The position numbers and the translations under genes are program-made. DNA of 64,000 nucleotides from Candidatus Rifleibacteriota bacterium (GTDB lineage: Bacteria; Muiribacteriota; Ozemobacteria; Ozemobacterales; Ozemobacteraceae), in contig JANJUX010000031.1 of NCBI GenBank assembly GCA_024710355.1, forward strand, positions 1 through 64,000, in the 5' to 3' direction. Below, piece by piece: positions 1 through 8,906 of the stretch (the first letter of the stretch is position 1; each line of letters starts with the position of its first letter). Below the pieces are notes generated by a model, which saw only the letters and a list, made by a program, of their open reading frames with translations, ran no database searches and was not told the origin of the DNA.

Positions 1-49
1 AATGGTACTGCGGGGGTGACTCCGTGGGAGAGTCGGTCGCCGCCAGGTC
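1..49 (+). rRNA. rrf: 5S ribosomal RNA, 3' end (partial)
   Basis: The first about 49 bases match the conserved 3' end of bacterial 5S rRNA. They contain the ATGGTACTG start of helix IV, the G-rich/C-rich hairpin around GGGGGTGACTCC, then GGGAGAGT and the terminal CGCCGCCAGG. The 5' part lies outside the window. A strong intrinsic terminator follows within a few bases, as expected for the last gene of an rRNA operon. The exact 3' end is uncertain by a few bases. Confidence 0.85.
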
Positions 50-52
50 TAT

Positions 53-91
53 GAAGGCCTCGTAACTCTGTTGCGAGGCCTTCACCCTTTT
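53..91 (+). terminator. rRNA operon terminator
   Basis: Perfect 10-bp stem GAAGGCCTCG / CGAGGCCTTC with an 11-nt loop, followed by ACCCTTTT. It lies 4 nt after the 5S end and reads in the rRNA direction. Confidence 0.8.
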
Positions 92-110
92 AGGCCGCCG
101 AGCTTGCGTC

Positions 111-203
111 GCGGCGACCGACCCTCCCACGCGTGGGAGGCCTCGCTTCCGCCATCCTGGCTCGCTCGGCATAAGGCACATCCTGTGCCAAAAGTCGGTC
201 GCC
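111..203. repeat. Inverted and direct copies of the 5S rRNA tail
   Basis: Positions 111-131 are the reverse complement of the 5S tail at 23-43, with 20 of 21 bases matching. They run into an 18-bp perfect palindrome at 123-140 (CCTCCCACGCGTGGGAGG). A third piece, GTCGGTCGCC, repeats in direct orientation at 194-203. The rest of the gene-free stretch 92-541 shows no gene or RNA I recognise. It must contain the promoter and ribosome binding site of the kinase that follows. Confidence 0.6.
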
Positions 204-541
204 TTCGCTTTACACAAAACAACTATTTCCCCAATAACAGACGGAGATAAAATCACCAATCAACGGCAGGCCTGTGAACGGCCACTTCCAATCAGGGTGC
301 GACCGTTCTTCAAGCGAACTGGTGCGAGGGGAGCAGAAGGTGATTTACACACGGGCGGCCGGAGGCTGGCGCGGGCGTATTACAAAATAGCGTTGATTCG
401 GCATTTAAAATAGTGGTTGCAGAAAGGCATGTATGTTATTCTTGATGCAGAGATATAGAAAATAAATGAACAGGGGGCGCAGGATCTACGGAAAGGCTCA
501 GCGGAAAAATAATCAGCCAAAATGACCTCAGACGGAAAGTC

Positions 542-2662
542 GTGCTGCTGGCCGCACCGGTTGCAATTTTTTCCGGGGTGATTTTTGGTTCTGAATGCCT
601 GCGCATCGGAAAAATACCGCTTGCGATCATCGATTTTTCGATGGCTGTGCTGTATCTGGTTGCCTGGTATGTGGCTTATCGCAAGCCTGAGAGCACTTTC
701 CCGTGCAATTTTTCGGCTGTCTCGACTTCGCTGTTCTTTTTCTATCTCTTTGTCTCTGGCGGAATCGAAGGGCTGGGGATTCTCTGGAGCCTGGTAATTC
801 CGCTGATTGCCTTTTTTCTGACCGGTTTCCAGGTGGGAGGCCGCATCTGCGGCGCTTATCTGCTCATGACTGTCGTTGCAATTTTTTATGATTGTTATTC
901 CCCAGGACTCTTGTACCATTACGAGTATCCCTTTCTTTTGCGCTTTTATGGCGTTTATCTGCTTATCCTGATAGTTGCCGGAGCCTATGAATTCCATAAG
1001 GAAAAGATCGAGCATGCCCTGCTTGAGCTGCTTTACGCCGCCGAAGAAGACAAAAACCGCATTGCCCTTTCTGAACTGCGCTACCGGGCGCTGTTTGAGG
1101 GCACCGGCCAGGGTGTTATCGTTGCCAGCATCGAAAACCCCACGATACTTGAGGCCAATCCGGCGGCACACGAACTTTTCGGCTATGAAATGGGCCACCT
1201 CAAAGGGATTCCGATCAAAAATATCCACCCTGATGAACTGGCCGACAAGACTCTTGACCTGTTCCAGAAAAATGCGTCGAGCCATAGAAGCATGGTTTCC
1301 CAGCTTCCCTGCCGCAAAGCTGACGGCACGATTTTCTACTCTGACCTCTTCACCACCGTGCTCAACATCGACAACCACCCATGCGTCGTTGGCTTCTTTT
1401 CCGATGTTTCCGAAAAGGTTAAGGCCGAAAGAGAACTGATCAATGCCCGTAAAGCCGCTGACGCCGCCAACGAGGCCAAAAGCTTCTTCCTTGCCAATAT
1501 GAGTCACGAGATCAGAACCCCGCTCAACGGCATCATTGGCATGACCGAACTGCTCAATCTCACCAGCCTGACTGACGAGCAGCAAAAATATGCCGAAATT
1601 ATCAGGCAGAGTGGCCAAAGCCTGCTGACGCTTCTCAGCGATGTTCTCGATTTCTCAAAAATCGAATCCGGGAAAATGGCTATCGAAAATCTTTCGTTCG
1701 ACCTTATCGCAGTCGTCGAGGAAGTCTGCAGTCAAATCCGCTTCAAGACCGAAAGCAAAGGTCTTGAACTTAAAACCGAAATTTTTGCGGGCTGTCCGAC
1801 AAAGGTCTTCGGCGATTCGATCAGGGTTCGCCAGATCCTTATCAACCTGCTCGACAACGCGATAAAATTTACCACCAGCGGCTCGGTCCGGCTTAAAATT
1901 TCCGGCAATGGCATGACTCATGGCAGACAAAACCTGCTTTTTGAGGTTATAGATACCGGAATCGGTATTCCCGAAGAAAAAATCCCGTTCCTGTTTCAAA
2001 GCTTCTCTCAGCTCGATGTCTCAACGACAAGACTTTACGGGGGTACCGGGCTGGGGCTTTCAATCTGCAGCAAACTTGCCCACCTGATGGGCGGCGATAT
2101 CGGCGTAATCAGCACTTTCGGCAGCGGCACCAACTTCTGGTTCAGTATTCCGTTCGCTGTCGAAAAGGCCAAAACTGACGCAGACGCCGAACCGACCGCA
2201 GAAAAACCGACCGGCAAACGGGCAGTCGAAAAAATACCGGAAGTAAAGCCAGAGCAGCCAGACAAGAGCGTGCCCCGGCAGGAAACCTGGCAGATTCTGC
2301 TCGGCGACGACAACAGCACCAACTTTCTCGTGGTTCAGGCGATGCTGGCAAAAATCGGTGCCCGTGTCGATTTTGCCGAAAACGGCCATGAGATAATTCT
2401 CGCCCTGAAGCGCAAAAAATACGATCTGGTCCTGCTCGACCTGCACATGCCGATGCTCGATGGCTTCGAAACATACAGTCTGATTCAGCGAAACATCAGA
2501 GAGGGGTTCTGCTACTCGGTTCCGGTGGTGGTAATCACTGCCGATGCCTTTGCCAAAACCCGGGAAACGTGCTTCGAGATGGGAATGCAGGATTTCATAA
2601 GCAAACCCTTCAATATGCCCGACTTTCTCGCAACCGTTAAAAAATGGCTGCCTGAGAGATAG
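542..2662 (+). CDS. Membrane-anchored hybrid sensor histidine kinase (PAS-HisKA-HATPase-REC)
   Basis: Sensor kinase that should autophosphorylate on His and pass the phosphate to its own receiver. Residues 1-150 hold about five hydrophobic membrane segments. A PAS domain spans about 175-290, and a short coiled coil (AERELINARKAADAANEAK) leads to the HisKA motif MSHEIRTPLNG with phospho-His322. The HATPase G1 box is DTGIGIP, with GGTGLGLSI following. A Pro/Lys/Glu-rich linker precedes a receiver domain (about 580-702) with acceptor Asp633 in LLDLHMPMLDG and Lys in SKPF. The start is uncertain: GTG at 542 is preceded by GGAAAG, but the frame stays open to 470 without an ATG. It converges on the adenylate cyclase gene with only 3 nt between stop codons. 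The input signal is unknown. Confidence 0.9.
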   Translation: MLLAAPVAIFSGVIFGSECLRIGKIPLAIIDFSMAVLYLVAWYVAYRKPESTFPCNFSAVSTSLFFFYLFVSGGIEGLGILWSLVIPLIAFFLTGFQVGGRICGAYLLMTVVAIFYDCYSPGLLYHYEYPFLLRFYGVYLLILIVAGAYEFHKEKIEHALLELLYAAEEDKNRIALSELRYRALFEGTGQGVIVASIENPTILEANPAAHELFGYEMGHLKGIPIKNIHPDELADKTLDLFQKNASSHRSMVSQLPCRKADGTIFYSDLFTTVLNIDNHPCVVGFFSDVSEKVKAERELINARKAADAANEAKSFFLANMSHEIRTPLNGIIGMTELLNLTSLTDEQQKYAEIIRQSGQSLLTLLSDVLDFSKIESGKMAIENLSFDLIAVVEEVCSQIRFKTESKGLELKTEIFAGCPTKVFGDSIRVRQILINLLDNAIKFTTSGSVRLKISGNGMTHGRQNLLFEVIDTGIGIPEEKIPFLFQSFSQLDVSTTRLYGGTGLGLSICSKLAHLMGGDIGVISTFGSGTNFWFSIPFAVEKAKTDADAEPTAEKPTGKRAVEKIPEVKPEQPDKSVPRQETWQILLGDDNSTNFLVVQAMLAKIGARVDFAENGHEIILALKRKKYDLVLLDLHMPMLDGFETYSLIQRNIREGFCYSVPVVVITADAFAKTRETCFEMGMQDFISKPFNMPDFLATVKKWLPER

Positions 2663-2665
2663 AGC

Positions 2666-4759
2666 CTATTTGATATCCTGGGTGACGATGTTTTCCCTGC
2701 CCGGTGGCGGTGGCACGATCATGAAGCCCTTAACCTTGCTGTGCAGCGCTTTTGCCGGGTGATCGCCCGGGTTTTCCGCCAGATATGCCTGAAGAATCTG
2801 CTCGGCAGCAGGGAAATTGCGGTTCTGCAGCTCGGCCGACGCGGCGTGGTAAGCGTCGCGTGCTCTCTCGGCAAGCGTTATGACCGCCCGATCCGGGTCG
2901 TTGCGGTCAGCGAGAACCTCATAGACATTGACCAGATTGGTTTTGCCGGCAACTTTCAATTTGGCGAGACAGCGTGAGATGATAACCGATTCGGCGAGAG
3001 TCGCGGTTTCTTCGCTGACGAGAATTTCGGTGCCAAAAAGTTTATTGCCGGTTTCAAGGCGCGCAGCGAGATTGACGTTGTCGCCGATAACCGTGTAATC
3101 GAAACGCATGGTTGAGCCCATGTTGCCGACCACGACAATACCGGTATTGATACCGATTCTGGCTCTGATCTCGGGTTTGCCTTCCTGTTTCCATTTTTCG
3201 CGCAGTTTTTTCAGGGCACGCTGATTCTCAAGCGCGCAGCGGCAGGCCCTGATCGCGTGATCCTTCTGGTCGACCGGTGCCCCGAAAACCGCCATGATCG
3301 CATCACCTTCGTATTTGTCGAGAAGCCCGTCGAACTTGAAAATAATATCGGTCATTGCCGTGAGATATTCGTTGAGAAGGCTGACCACATCGAGCGGTGA
3401 CATGCCCTCAGAAAGGGCCGTAAAGCCCTCGATGTCAGAAAAGAAAATTGTCAGATTGCGCTCTTCACCGTGCAGATTGAGCTTGGCCGGGTTTTTGAGA
3501 ATTTCATTGACGACCGAAGCGGTAACATAGTGCTGAAAAGCAGTTTTGATGCGCATCTTTTCAGAGAGTTCAAGATAATAGCGATGGCCGATCGAGAACA
3601 TGAACGAAGCTGCCACGGCGAGAATGGCCGCCGACACGTCGGCGGGTTTCCTGTAAAGGGTCAGCGAAATGAACGAATAGCACAGAAGGAACGCGATGGT
3701 CGCGGAAGTCAGAAAGAGCGAGCCAAAAAGCTGCAGATGGTTGAGCAGCAGAAACATCATGACCAGCGCCAGAGCCGCTGCCAGAAGCAGGCCGGGCCAG
3801 GTCGGCGACGGAACCAGCCAGCTGCGCCCTAGCAGGTTGCGGATCGCCACCGCGTTCATGAAAGGCGAGAACTCGTTGCCGCTGACAGGCGTGTAGAGCT
3901 TCTCTTCGGTCATCGAGCTGGCGGCGCCGATGATGACAATCCGGTCTTTGAGCGCCTCGGCGGGGATATTGCCGTGATAGAGGTCATAGAAAGAAAAAGT
4001 GCGGAAACTGCGGCCCGGGATGTCGTAGTTGAGCAGCATGTACTCGCCGTTCAGCAACGAAACCCGCATTTCGCCGGCCGGCAGCTTGAAAATCAGCTCA
4101 TTTCCGGCGGCCTCGACCTGGTCTGGCTGCAGACCGTAAAACAGCCGCATGATCTCTGTCTGAAACGAAAGAACCGTTTCTTCGCGCTCGTTGGTGAAGG
4201 CCACCGAGACTGCCCGGATCGCTTCATCTCTGAATTGTCTGAAATAACTTGGTGCGGCAACCGTGGCGCGTGCCAGTGCCGGAAACGGCGGTGTCATGCG
4301 TCGGTCATCGCGGCGAAAGGCTCTGACGACGATCTTTCCGGAGGCTTTTGCCGCCTCGACGAACTCTTCATCGATTTCGGGCGTTTCATCGCTGGCGGCG
4401 GCGAAGAACACGTCAAGGCCGACAGCTTTCGGGCCATGGCGGTTAAGCTGCTGCAACGCTCCGGCATAGATTTCTCGGTTGCCCTGGTAAAGGCCCTGAA
4501 TACCGAGAATCGAGCGGTCGTCGATGAGGACAACGGTGATCTCGGGGTTAACCGGGGGCACCGGGGTGAATCGGCGCAGAAAAGCCAGGTTGCCGGCGCT
4601 CGAACTGTTGATTTTCAGCCGGGCCGCGAGCCATAAATCGGCAAGCCAGGTGTCGAGACCGGCAAAAAGCCCCTGAAAGAAAAAGAGGCAGAGCAGCAGC
4701 ACTCCGGTAAAAACCAGATTGGCTGCGACTCTGCCTCGGTTTTTCAGATAGGTTGGCAA
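2666..4759 (-). CDS. CHASE2-domain class III adenylate cyclase
   Basis: Predicted membrane adenylate cyclase making cAMP from ATP. An N-terminal membrane segment (VFTGVLLLCLFFFQGLF) is followed by an extracytoplasmic CHASE2 sensor domain (to about residue 300), three more membrane segments and a cyclase catalytic domain (about 430-600). Metal-binding Asp residues are visible in FFSDIEGFT and KYEGDAIMAVFG. The Lys of DKYEGD and the Asp of FDYTVIGD are the pair usual for ATP rather than GTP specificity. The C-terminal about 85 residues look like a TPR-type helical tail (AAEQILQAYLAENPGDHPA). It is the last gene of a minus-strand operon with prepilin-like genes, 30 nt after the poly-Asp protein. 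CHASE2 ligands are generally unknown. Confidence 0.9.
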   Translation of the reverse strand: MPTYLKNRGRVAANLVFTGVLLLCLFFFQGLFAGLDTWLADLWLAARLKINSSSAGNLAFLRRFTPVPPVNPEITVVLIDDRSILGIQGLYQGNREIYAGALQQLNRHGPKAVGLDVFFAAASDETPEIDEEFVEAAKASGKIVVRAFRRDDRRMTPPFPALARATVAAPSYFRQFRDEAIRAVSVAFTNEREETVLSFQTEIMRLFYGLQPDQVEAAGNELIFKLPAGEMRVSLLNGEYMLLNYDIPGRSFRTFSFYDLYHGNIPAEALKDRIVIIGAASSMTEEKLYTPVSGNEFSPFMNAVAIRNLLGRSWLVPSPTWPGLLLAAALALVMMFLLLNHLQLFGSLFLTSATIAFLLCYSFISLTLYRKPADVSAAILAVAASFMFSIGHRYYLELSEKMRIKTAFQHYVTASVVNEILKNPAKLNLHGEERNLTIFFSDIEGFTALSEGMSPLDVVSLLNEYLTAMTDIIFKFDGLLDKYEGDAIMAVFGAPVDQKDHAIRACRCALENQRALKKLREKWKQEGKPEIRARIGINTGIVVVGNMGSTMRFDYTVIGDNVNLAARLETGNKLFGTEILVSEETATLAESVIISRCLAKLKVAGKTNLVNVYEVLADRNDPDRAVITLAERARDAYHAASAELQNRNFPAAEQILQAYLAENPGDHPAKALHSKVKGFMIVPPPPGRENIVTQDIK

Positions 4760-4789
4760 GTTGAATTAACTCTTAGGATTGTGGGGGCC

Positions 4790-5482
4790 TTATGGGGCAC
4801 CGATAGGAGGTTTGGTGGGAATGGGGGCGCCACTGCCAGAGCCGGTCTTGCCGGATATTTTATCATCGTCATCATCATCATCGTCATCATCGTCATCATC
4901 ATCATCGTCCGGGCGTGCAAAACCGCTTCCGGAACCGCCCGACGGCATTTGGCCAAGGCCGGCTGCGTCAATCGGATCGACCGACATTGGTGCGGCCGGC
5001 AGGCTTTCTTTGATGGCGGCGCGGATAGCTTCAGGGCTGGCGCCTGATTCGACAAGTTTTTTAACTTTTTCTCTGGTTTTTTTGGCCGCTGTCGAGGCCC
5101 ACTGGCGCTTGTGGCCCTTCTGTTTCTGGTGTTTGCGATTATATCTGCCGGCGGGATTTTTCGGTTTCTGCGGTTCATAAAGCTTGTCTTCGCGCATCAT
5201 ATCGAGAAAGCGGGCATAGGCTTCGCGATACTGTTTCATATACTGCACCATTTTGCCGCGCACTTCGGGGTCGGTTGACTTGCGGGCAGACTGGTAGGCT
5301 TCAAAGGCGAGCATGTATTCCATGACCGCCTGCTCGATTTCGAGGGCCGGTCGCAGTTTAATTTCGTCAACATTAACCTCGACGGCACTTTCGATTTCGG
5401 GGGTTTCGTCGTCGGCCAGCACGGGCTGGCTGGTCATCGGCAGCAACAGGGTCAGAACCAGAAACAGAAACAGTTTTTTCAT
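4790..5482 (-). CDS. Secreted protein with poly-aspartate tract
   Basis: Function not recognised. Residues 1-23 form a clear signal peptide (MKKLFLFLVLTLLLP...VLA). The mature part begins with an acidic stretch (DDETPEIES) and continues with helical, charged sequence and a basic patch (NRKHQKQKGHKRQW). Near the C-terminus an uninterrupted run of 16 Asp is encoded at 4862-4909 by GAT/GAC codons. A Gly/Ser/Pro tail ends in KPPIGAP. The Asp run could bind cations or act as a polyelectrolyte spacer; that is inference. The DNA under it is a trinucleotide array prone to slippage. It lies in the prepilin operon, 32 nt after the GspK/PilX-like gene and 30 nt before the cyclase. Confidence 0.8.
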   Translation of the reverse strand: MKKLFLFLVLTLLLPMTSQPVLADDETPEIESAVEVNVDEIKLRPALEIEQAVMEYMLAFEAYQSARKSTDPEVRGKMVQYMKQYREAYARFLDMMREDKLYEPQKPKNPAGRYNRKHQKQKGHKRQWASTAAKKTREKVKKLVESGASPEAIRAAIKESLPAAPMSVDPIDAAGLGQMPSGGSGSGFARPDDDDDDDDDDDDDDDDKISGKTGSGSGAPIPTKPPIGAP

Positions 5483-5514
5483 ACGCCTCTCCTTATTGAC
5501 ACGTTTAAAACAGT

Positions 5515-6204
5515 TTACTCCGAAAGTTTTTCACTCACAAGGGCTGTAACCATTGCATCCCAGTCGGTCTGCAGCGGTGCCGGCAGACTCGACTTCTTGC
5601 CGCTCATCTCAATTTTATATTGCTGCTCGGTCGATTTGCGTTCAAAGGTGCGGGTTTCTTCGAGGCGCAGCAGCTCCATGCCACGGTAGTTCTGCATGCT
5701 GAGTACGTCGGCCATCAGACTGATTTCGTAAGGCTCGACAGTGTTCCAGTAATCGCGCGAAATCACGAGAACCGGTGGCGCCGGCTCGGGCTTGAACTGT
5801 TCCGCTTCAGCCATCATGATATAATTGTGGGTTTTGATTCTGGCGCGGGTCAGCAGAAAATACATGGTCTGACCAAAAAAGCCGGCCCCGGTCGGCCGCA
5901 GATTGAGAGAAAATTTGTCTTCACCCGAAGTTTCGTCGGGTAGATCCTGGTAACCTCTGATGTTGCCCTGCAATCGCGACAGCCCGGCATTGCTGCCCGA
6001 GAAAGCCACAGTTTCGGCGACAAGATTCTCGTGATACTTGACCGCGAGCTGCGTCTGCGAACCGCCGATTCTTGACAGCATGAAGATGATCGGCATCATG
6101 ATCGCAACCAGGCCGATCACCATGACCATCGCAACGCCTTTGCGGGGCGCTTCAGGTTGTCGCAGCTCTGTCAGCAAAATGGTTCTCCTGATTAATTGTA
6201 GCAT
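5515..6204 (-). CDS. GspK/PilX-like minor prepilin
   Basis: Probable minor pseudopilin of a type II secretion or type IV pilus system. After about 20 basic residues comes a prepilin-peptidase-like site, RKG^VAMVMVIGLVAIMMPIIFML. The glutamate usual at position +5 is absent, as in GspK and PilX proteins. The rest is a soluble domain with no catalytic motif, with GSNAGLSRLQGN after the helix, reminiscent of PilX-type proteins that start with AExGLQ-like segments. It sits 18 nt after the GspJ/PilW-like gene in the same operon. Assignment to GspK rather than PilX is not decidable by eye. Confidence 0.65.
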   Translation of the reverse strand: MLQLIRRTILLTELRQPEAPRKGVAMVMVIGLVAIMMPIIFMLSRIGGSQTQLAVKYHENLVAETVAFSGSNAGLSRLQGNIRGYQDLPDETSGEDKFSLNLRPTGAGFFGQTMYFLLTRARIKTHNYIMMAEAEQFKPEPAPPVLVISRDYWNTVEPYEISLMADVLSMQNYRGMELLRLEETRTFERKSTEQQYKIEMSGKKSSLPAPLQTDWDAMVTALVSEKLSE

Positions 6205-6222
6205 TTTTTCAGAGTTTCAGGC

Positions 6223-6735
6223 CTATTCATTCAAAAGATACACAGATTCAAGGCCAACTGTGCCGCTCGATTCAAGATAGATGCCGATCAGGCGGTTGCC
6301 GACATCGTGCGCCGTGAAGGCAACCTTATCGATGCCACTGCCAATAGGCTTTTTGTCGACCACCGGCACGCCCGGCCCGTTCGGAACGAGGCACCGCCTG
6401 ATCTGGCCCGTTGCCGCATCATGAAAATAGCAGACGATATCGCCGGCAAAGTTCTTGAAAATGGTCTTGGTATCGCTTCTGATCGATTTGTCAGCGTTCA
6501 GACGCGGATAAATCAGGTTTCTGGCGGTCCGCAGTTCCTGAATCATGTTCCAGGAAGCCTGTCTGATGTTCTGCTGCGCGTCGCTGATCGCGAGTATGCG
6601 ACTCTGATACTGCCGCTGCATGACAAACCAGTGCGCCACCATGCCGCCGATAACGGCCAGAATAGTGGCACCGACCATGATTTCGATCATGGTGAACGCG
6701 GCCCGTTTCCGGTTGTGCTTAAACAGACGAGACAT
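6223..6735 (-). CDS. GspJ/PilW-like prepilin
   Basis: Prepilin-type protein with N-terminal methylation motif KRAA^FTMIEIMVGATILAVIGG: Phe at +1, Glu at +5, then the hydrophobic pilin helix. The -1 residue is Ala rather than the usual Gly. At 170 aa, with a C-terminal beta-rich domain (HDVGNRLIGIYLESSGTVGLES), it resembles GspJ or PilW minor pilins. Its start overlaps the previous prepilin gene by 17 nt, so translation is probably coupled. Confidence 0.75.
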   Translation of the reverse strand: MSRLFKHNRKRAAFTMIEIMVGATILAVIGGMVAHWFVMQRQYQSRILAISDAQQNIRQASWNMIQELRTARNLIYPRLNADKSIRSDTKTIFKNFAGDIVCYFHDAATGQIRRCLVPNGPGVPVVDKKPIGSGIDKVAFTAHDVGNRLIGIYLESSGTVGLESVYLLNE

Positions 6736-7201
6736 AGACGTGGGTGCGGTAGATCATGTTTCTACCGGCCTCTTTCCAGGTGATGAGAATCGAAATGCTC
6801 TTGATTTCGTCGCCGGCGCCAAAACTGACGTTGCTGACCGACAGCGCGTATTTGAAATCATTCTGCACGAGAAAATCATGGAGAGCCGGCATGTCAGAGG
6901 CGGTAATTTTCTTGACGCCGCTCTGCGAAGCCGAAAAGTTGACAATCGGGTTGAAAAACACGTCATCGGGCGAGTCATGCAGGGCCAGCCCGGGCAACGG
7001 CACTTCGACGATGTTTTCAAAGGGCATGGCCATGAGATGCTGGGAAATGCGGCGCGCCAGCCCGGCGGCGAAACTGAAGTTCCTGCTTTTCTGAACCTGC
7101 TGCCCGGACGTCGAAAACATGCTGGTAACCGGAACCATGACCATTACAGCAATGGCCAGGGCGATGATGATTTCTGTCAATGACAGACCGCGGCGTATCA
7201 T
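6719..7201 (-). CDS. GspI/PilV-like prepilin
   Basis: Short leader MIRRG followed by LSLTEIIIALAIAVMVMVPV. This is a canonical prepilin cleavage site (G^L, Glu at +5) and helix. It is 160 aa with a small globular C-terminal domain, the size and operon position of GspI/PilV proteins. The start codon overlaps the stop of the upstream TPR gene by 4 nt. Together the three prepilins look like the minor-pilin tip complex of a secretion or pilus machine whose major pilin and motor are not in this window. Confidence 0.8.
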   Translation of the reverse strand: MIRRGLSLTEIIIALAIAVMVMVPVTSMFSTSGQQVQKSRNFSFAAGLARRISQHLMAMPFENIVEVPLPGLALHDSPDDVFFNPIVNFSASQSGVKKITASDMPALHDFLVQNDFKYALSVSNVSFGAGDEIKSISILITWKEAGRNMIYRTHVYVSSV

Positions 7202-8787
7202 GGCTGATCACCTCCGCGCTCCGTTTTGTTTTCGCTGCCGGTCGGGGCGAGCACCAGCATTTTGCCGGGGTGCTTTTCCTGGAGTTCGGCAATCAGTTCC
7301 ATCGCTTCGTTCTGCTTTCCGGCCCGGTTCAGGAAATTGGCGAGTTCCATGCCTGAAGTCAGGTCGGCAGAAAGCTTGAACTCGGCACGGAAATGCTTTT
7401 CGGCAGCGGCATTGTCGTTGGCTGCCAGATGAATTCGGCCCAGGTAGAGATTGACACTCGAAAGGCCCGCGTCGGCACTCAGCGCCCGCCTGAAAATTTC
7501 GGCGGCCTTTTTGTTGTCGCCAAGCTGCATGCGGCAGTAGCCGCTGCGCACCAGGGCCTGCAGATGGGCAGGCTCGGCTGCCAGTGCGTCTTCAAAGAGT
7601 TTGAGGGCTTCGGCAAATTTATCACGGGTAAGAAAAAGCTCGCCCATGCGGAAATCCTTGTCGGCGGCGAGATACCTGGCGGTCACCGGCCGCTGCGAAA
7701 CGGCGTCGACCCATTGGCTCGGGGCGCGGCCTGCAGTGGCGGGCGTGGTCGAAGTCATCACTTCGGGGTCACTGAAATACCAGGTTGAATAAATGATTCC
7801 GAGGGTTAAAAACAGCATGGTCAGACCAACCGGCAGCAGCAGTCTGCGAATGCTTTCAGGAATGTGCAGAGCCACGTCGAGACTTTCTGATTTTGGTTTT
7901 GCCTGGGCCTGAGATTGAGGCTGAGACTGGTTCGGCCGCCCGGGGCCTTCGCTTTTTTCAGCCGGCACTTCGGTCGGCAGCGTTTCAGGAATCTTCTGTG
8001 ACAGATTCGGTTTTCCGGCCGCTTCTGCCCGGTTTGTCTGAATGGGTGCCGAAACTGACGGTGTCGACTGGCTGATAGGTGCCAGGGGCTTTGCTGTGAC
8101 TGGCGCTGGCTGTGGCGGTCGCATGGTCTCGCCGGCCCGGGCCGGGGCAGAGGGTGGGGGTGATGTTTCCCCGTCGGCAAGCTCTGGCAGCATCGGCTCG
8201 TGGGCGAGATGGTTCTGCACCGCATAGCGGAATTCATTGATGTTGTCGCGAAGAACTTTCGAATCGTTGGCCGGAACGAACTTTTCGAGGTGTGAGCAGA
8301 GCGCCGAGGCCTCTTCCGGCTTAACCAGAAGGCTGAGGTTCATCAGATCGGTCGGTGACCAGGCTCTGGCACTGAGGAAATACTGAAAAGCCTCGGTGGC
8401 AAGGGTGACTTTCAGGCGGGCGGCAACAAAACAGGCGATGGAGCCGCGCGGGCCCGATTCGTAAACGAAAGGCAGCAGGTTGTCTTTCAGCTCGGCCTGC
8501 GAGAATTTGCTCATCAGTCTGATGAAATTGTCGGAAGGCAGGCGGTTCATGGCGGCGCCGAACAGGCTTTTCAGCAGGCTGTCGCGCTTTGAACCGGTGA
8601 AGGTCGAGGCGAGCAGAAAAATCAGCGCAATTTCGGGTTCGAGCTGGGTAACGGCGTTTTCGGCAACCGGTGCGAGGCTGATGGCGCCGGCCTTAACGAT
8701 CTGCCAGGCGGGGCGCTTTTCGAGAATGCCGGGTTCGTTGAGAAGGGCCGTGGCTCTTCTGGTGAATTCGTCAAACTGCGCCTTCAT
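7198..8787 (-). CDS. TPR-repeat single-pass membrane protein
   Basis: Probable assembly or scaffold protein heading the prepilin operon. Residues 1-200 are a helical cytosolic domain (HEAT/TPR-like, unrecognised). A long Pro/Ala/Gln-rich linker (about 205-305) leads to one membrane segment (LLPVGLTMLFLTLGIIYSTW, about 315-337). The C-terminal part has TPR units such as GELFLTRDKFAEALKLFEDALAAEP and YLGRIHLAANDNAAAEKHFR. The layout resembles single-pass TPR proteins of pilus and secretion systems. No function can be assigned beyond protein-protein interaction. The start ATG at 8787 is the only reasonable one. Confidence 0.8.
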   Translation of the reverse strand: MKAQFDEFTRRATALLNEPGILEKRPAWQIVKAGAISLAPVAENAVTQLEPEIALIFLLASTFTGSKRDSLLKSLFGAAMNRLPSDNFIRLMSKFSQAELKDNLLPFVYESGPRGSIACFVAARLKVTLATEAFQYFLSARAWSPTDLMNLSLLVKPEEASALCSHLEKFVPANDSKVLRDNINEFRYAVQNHLAHEPMLPELADGETSPPPSAPARAGETMRPPQPAPVTAKPLAPISQSTPSVSAPIQTNRAEAAGKPNLSQKIPETLPTEVPAEKSEGPGRPNQSQPQSQAQAKPKSESLDVALHIPESIRRLLLPVGLTMLFLTLGIIYSTWYFSDPEVMTSTTPATAGRAPSQWVDAVSQRPVTARYLAADKDFRMGELFLTRDKFAEALKLFEDALAAEPAHLQALVRSGYCRMQLGDNKKAAEIFRRALSADAGLSSVNLYLGRIHLAANDNAAAEKHFRAEFKLSADLTSGMELANFLNRAGKQNEAMELIAELQEKHPGKMLVLAPTGSENKTERGGDQP

Positions 8788-8906
8788 CTTTTAAATGACC
8801 TGACTTTGCAAATTGGTTTCGTTTCTTCTGGTTGCGGGCCGTTCTCTATTTTAAAACAAATCCGGGCGAATTTCCAGCCTGTTGATGCAGTTGCGGCAGG
8901 CGGTGG

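Noticed and set aside
380..1618. 412-codon open frame on the minus strand under the first kinase gene
   Set aside because: Fully antisense to a kinase with intact PAS, HisKA and HATPase motifs. The frame arises from codon bias and has no domain or ribosome binding site.
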